Assembly (NCBI GenBank): GCA_039024295.1
Contig: JBCDIQ010000362.1
Span: 1-5,812 of the forward strand
Direction of reading: 5' to 3'
Origin: JBCDIQ01 sp039024295
GTDB lineage: Bacteria > Bacteroidota > Bacteroidia > J057
DNA: 5,812 nucleotides
Within the stretch, counting starts at the first letter, position 1. The number at the start of each line of letters is the position of its first letter. The position numbers were made by a program, and so were the translations under genes. The notes beneath the pieces were generated by a model. It searched no databases. It was not told the origin of the DNA and saw only the letters and a list, made by a program, of their open reading frames with translations. Below are positions 5,766-5,812 of the stretch, one piece after another.

Positions 5766-5812
5766 AAAGTGCAGACGGCCAGGCAAAAGGCCCGAGCGCA
5801 AGTCAACCCGCA
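5673..5812 (+). CDS. Possible partial open frame running off the right edge
   Basis: After a TAG at 5670-5672 the plus-strand frame stays open to the window end. An ATG at 5745 begins MKWARNNKVQTARQKARAQ, which is rich in Lys, Arg and Gln; an upstream TTG at 5676 is an alternative start and would add residues including LFAWSDPGKYFKE. No family is recognised, no Shine-Dalgarno sequence is visible, and the minus strand is also open over part of the same stretch (a frame ending at about 5705). The frame may be chance or the beginning of a gene beyond the window. Confidence 0.2.

Noticed and set aside
35..5784. The 9-base sequence CGGCCAGGC at both window ends (35-43 and 5776-5784)
   Set aside because: The match does not extend in either direction and is short enough to be chance; it is not evidence for flanking direct repeats of an island.
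1..5812. RNA genes, CRISPR arrays, insertion-sequence transposases or an antiphage system
   Set aside because: No tRNA- or rRNA-like sequence, no regularly spaced repeats and no transposase, nuclease or defence-type domain could be seen in any frame.

Overview
The window looks like ordinary chromosomal DNA of a Bacteroidota bacterium, perhaps a member of the Cytophagales. Reasons are the AT-rich, Shine-Dalgarno-poor gene starts, protein sequences typical of that phylum, and intergenic elements that partly fit its TTG / TAnnTTTG promoter type. The genus cannot be read from the sequence. Five complete protein genes account for most of the window, with a possible broken gene at the left edge and a possible open frame at the right edge.

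Left part (1-2223): positions 1-129 hold what looks like a frameshifted remnant of a minus-strand gene running off the left edge, followed by AT-rich DNA. A 461-residue carotenoid-cleavage oxygenase (RPE65 family) with all four iron-binding histidines reads rightwards (334-1719). It converges on a MarR-type regulator (1714-2127, minus), and the two genes overlap by 6 bases at their stop codons, so there is no intergenic terminator between them.

Middle (2224-3780): an exported serine hydrolase of the class C beta-lactamase / family VIII esterase fold lies on the minus strand, upstream of MarR in the same direction with a 96-base gap. A 315-base divergent intergenic region separates it from the next gene and contains a plausible Bacteroidota-type promoter and two short dyads.

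Right part (3781-5584): a classical short-chain dehydrogenase/reductase is followed 73 bases later by an AraC-family regulator on the same strand, with a terminator-like or attenuator-like hairpin between them. This is a familiar regulator-enzyme pairing. Beyond it, 5585-5812 holds a run of eight G, a perfect 14-base palindrome, a near-perfect 13-base inverted repeat and an open frame that runs off the right edge.

Functionally, the window shows three separate small units: an oxidative cleavage enzyme, a MarR/exported hydrolase pair, and an SDR/AraC pair. A pathway joining apocarotenal production by the oxygenase to reduction by the SDR is conceivable, but only proximity supports it. No strong evidence for a wholly new system was found. 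The least explained parts are the two edges.
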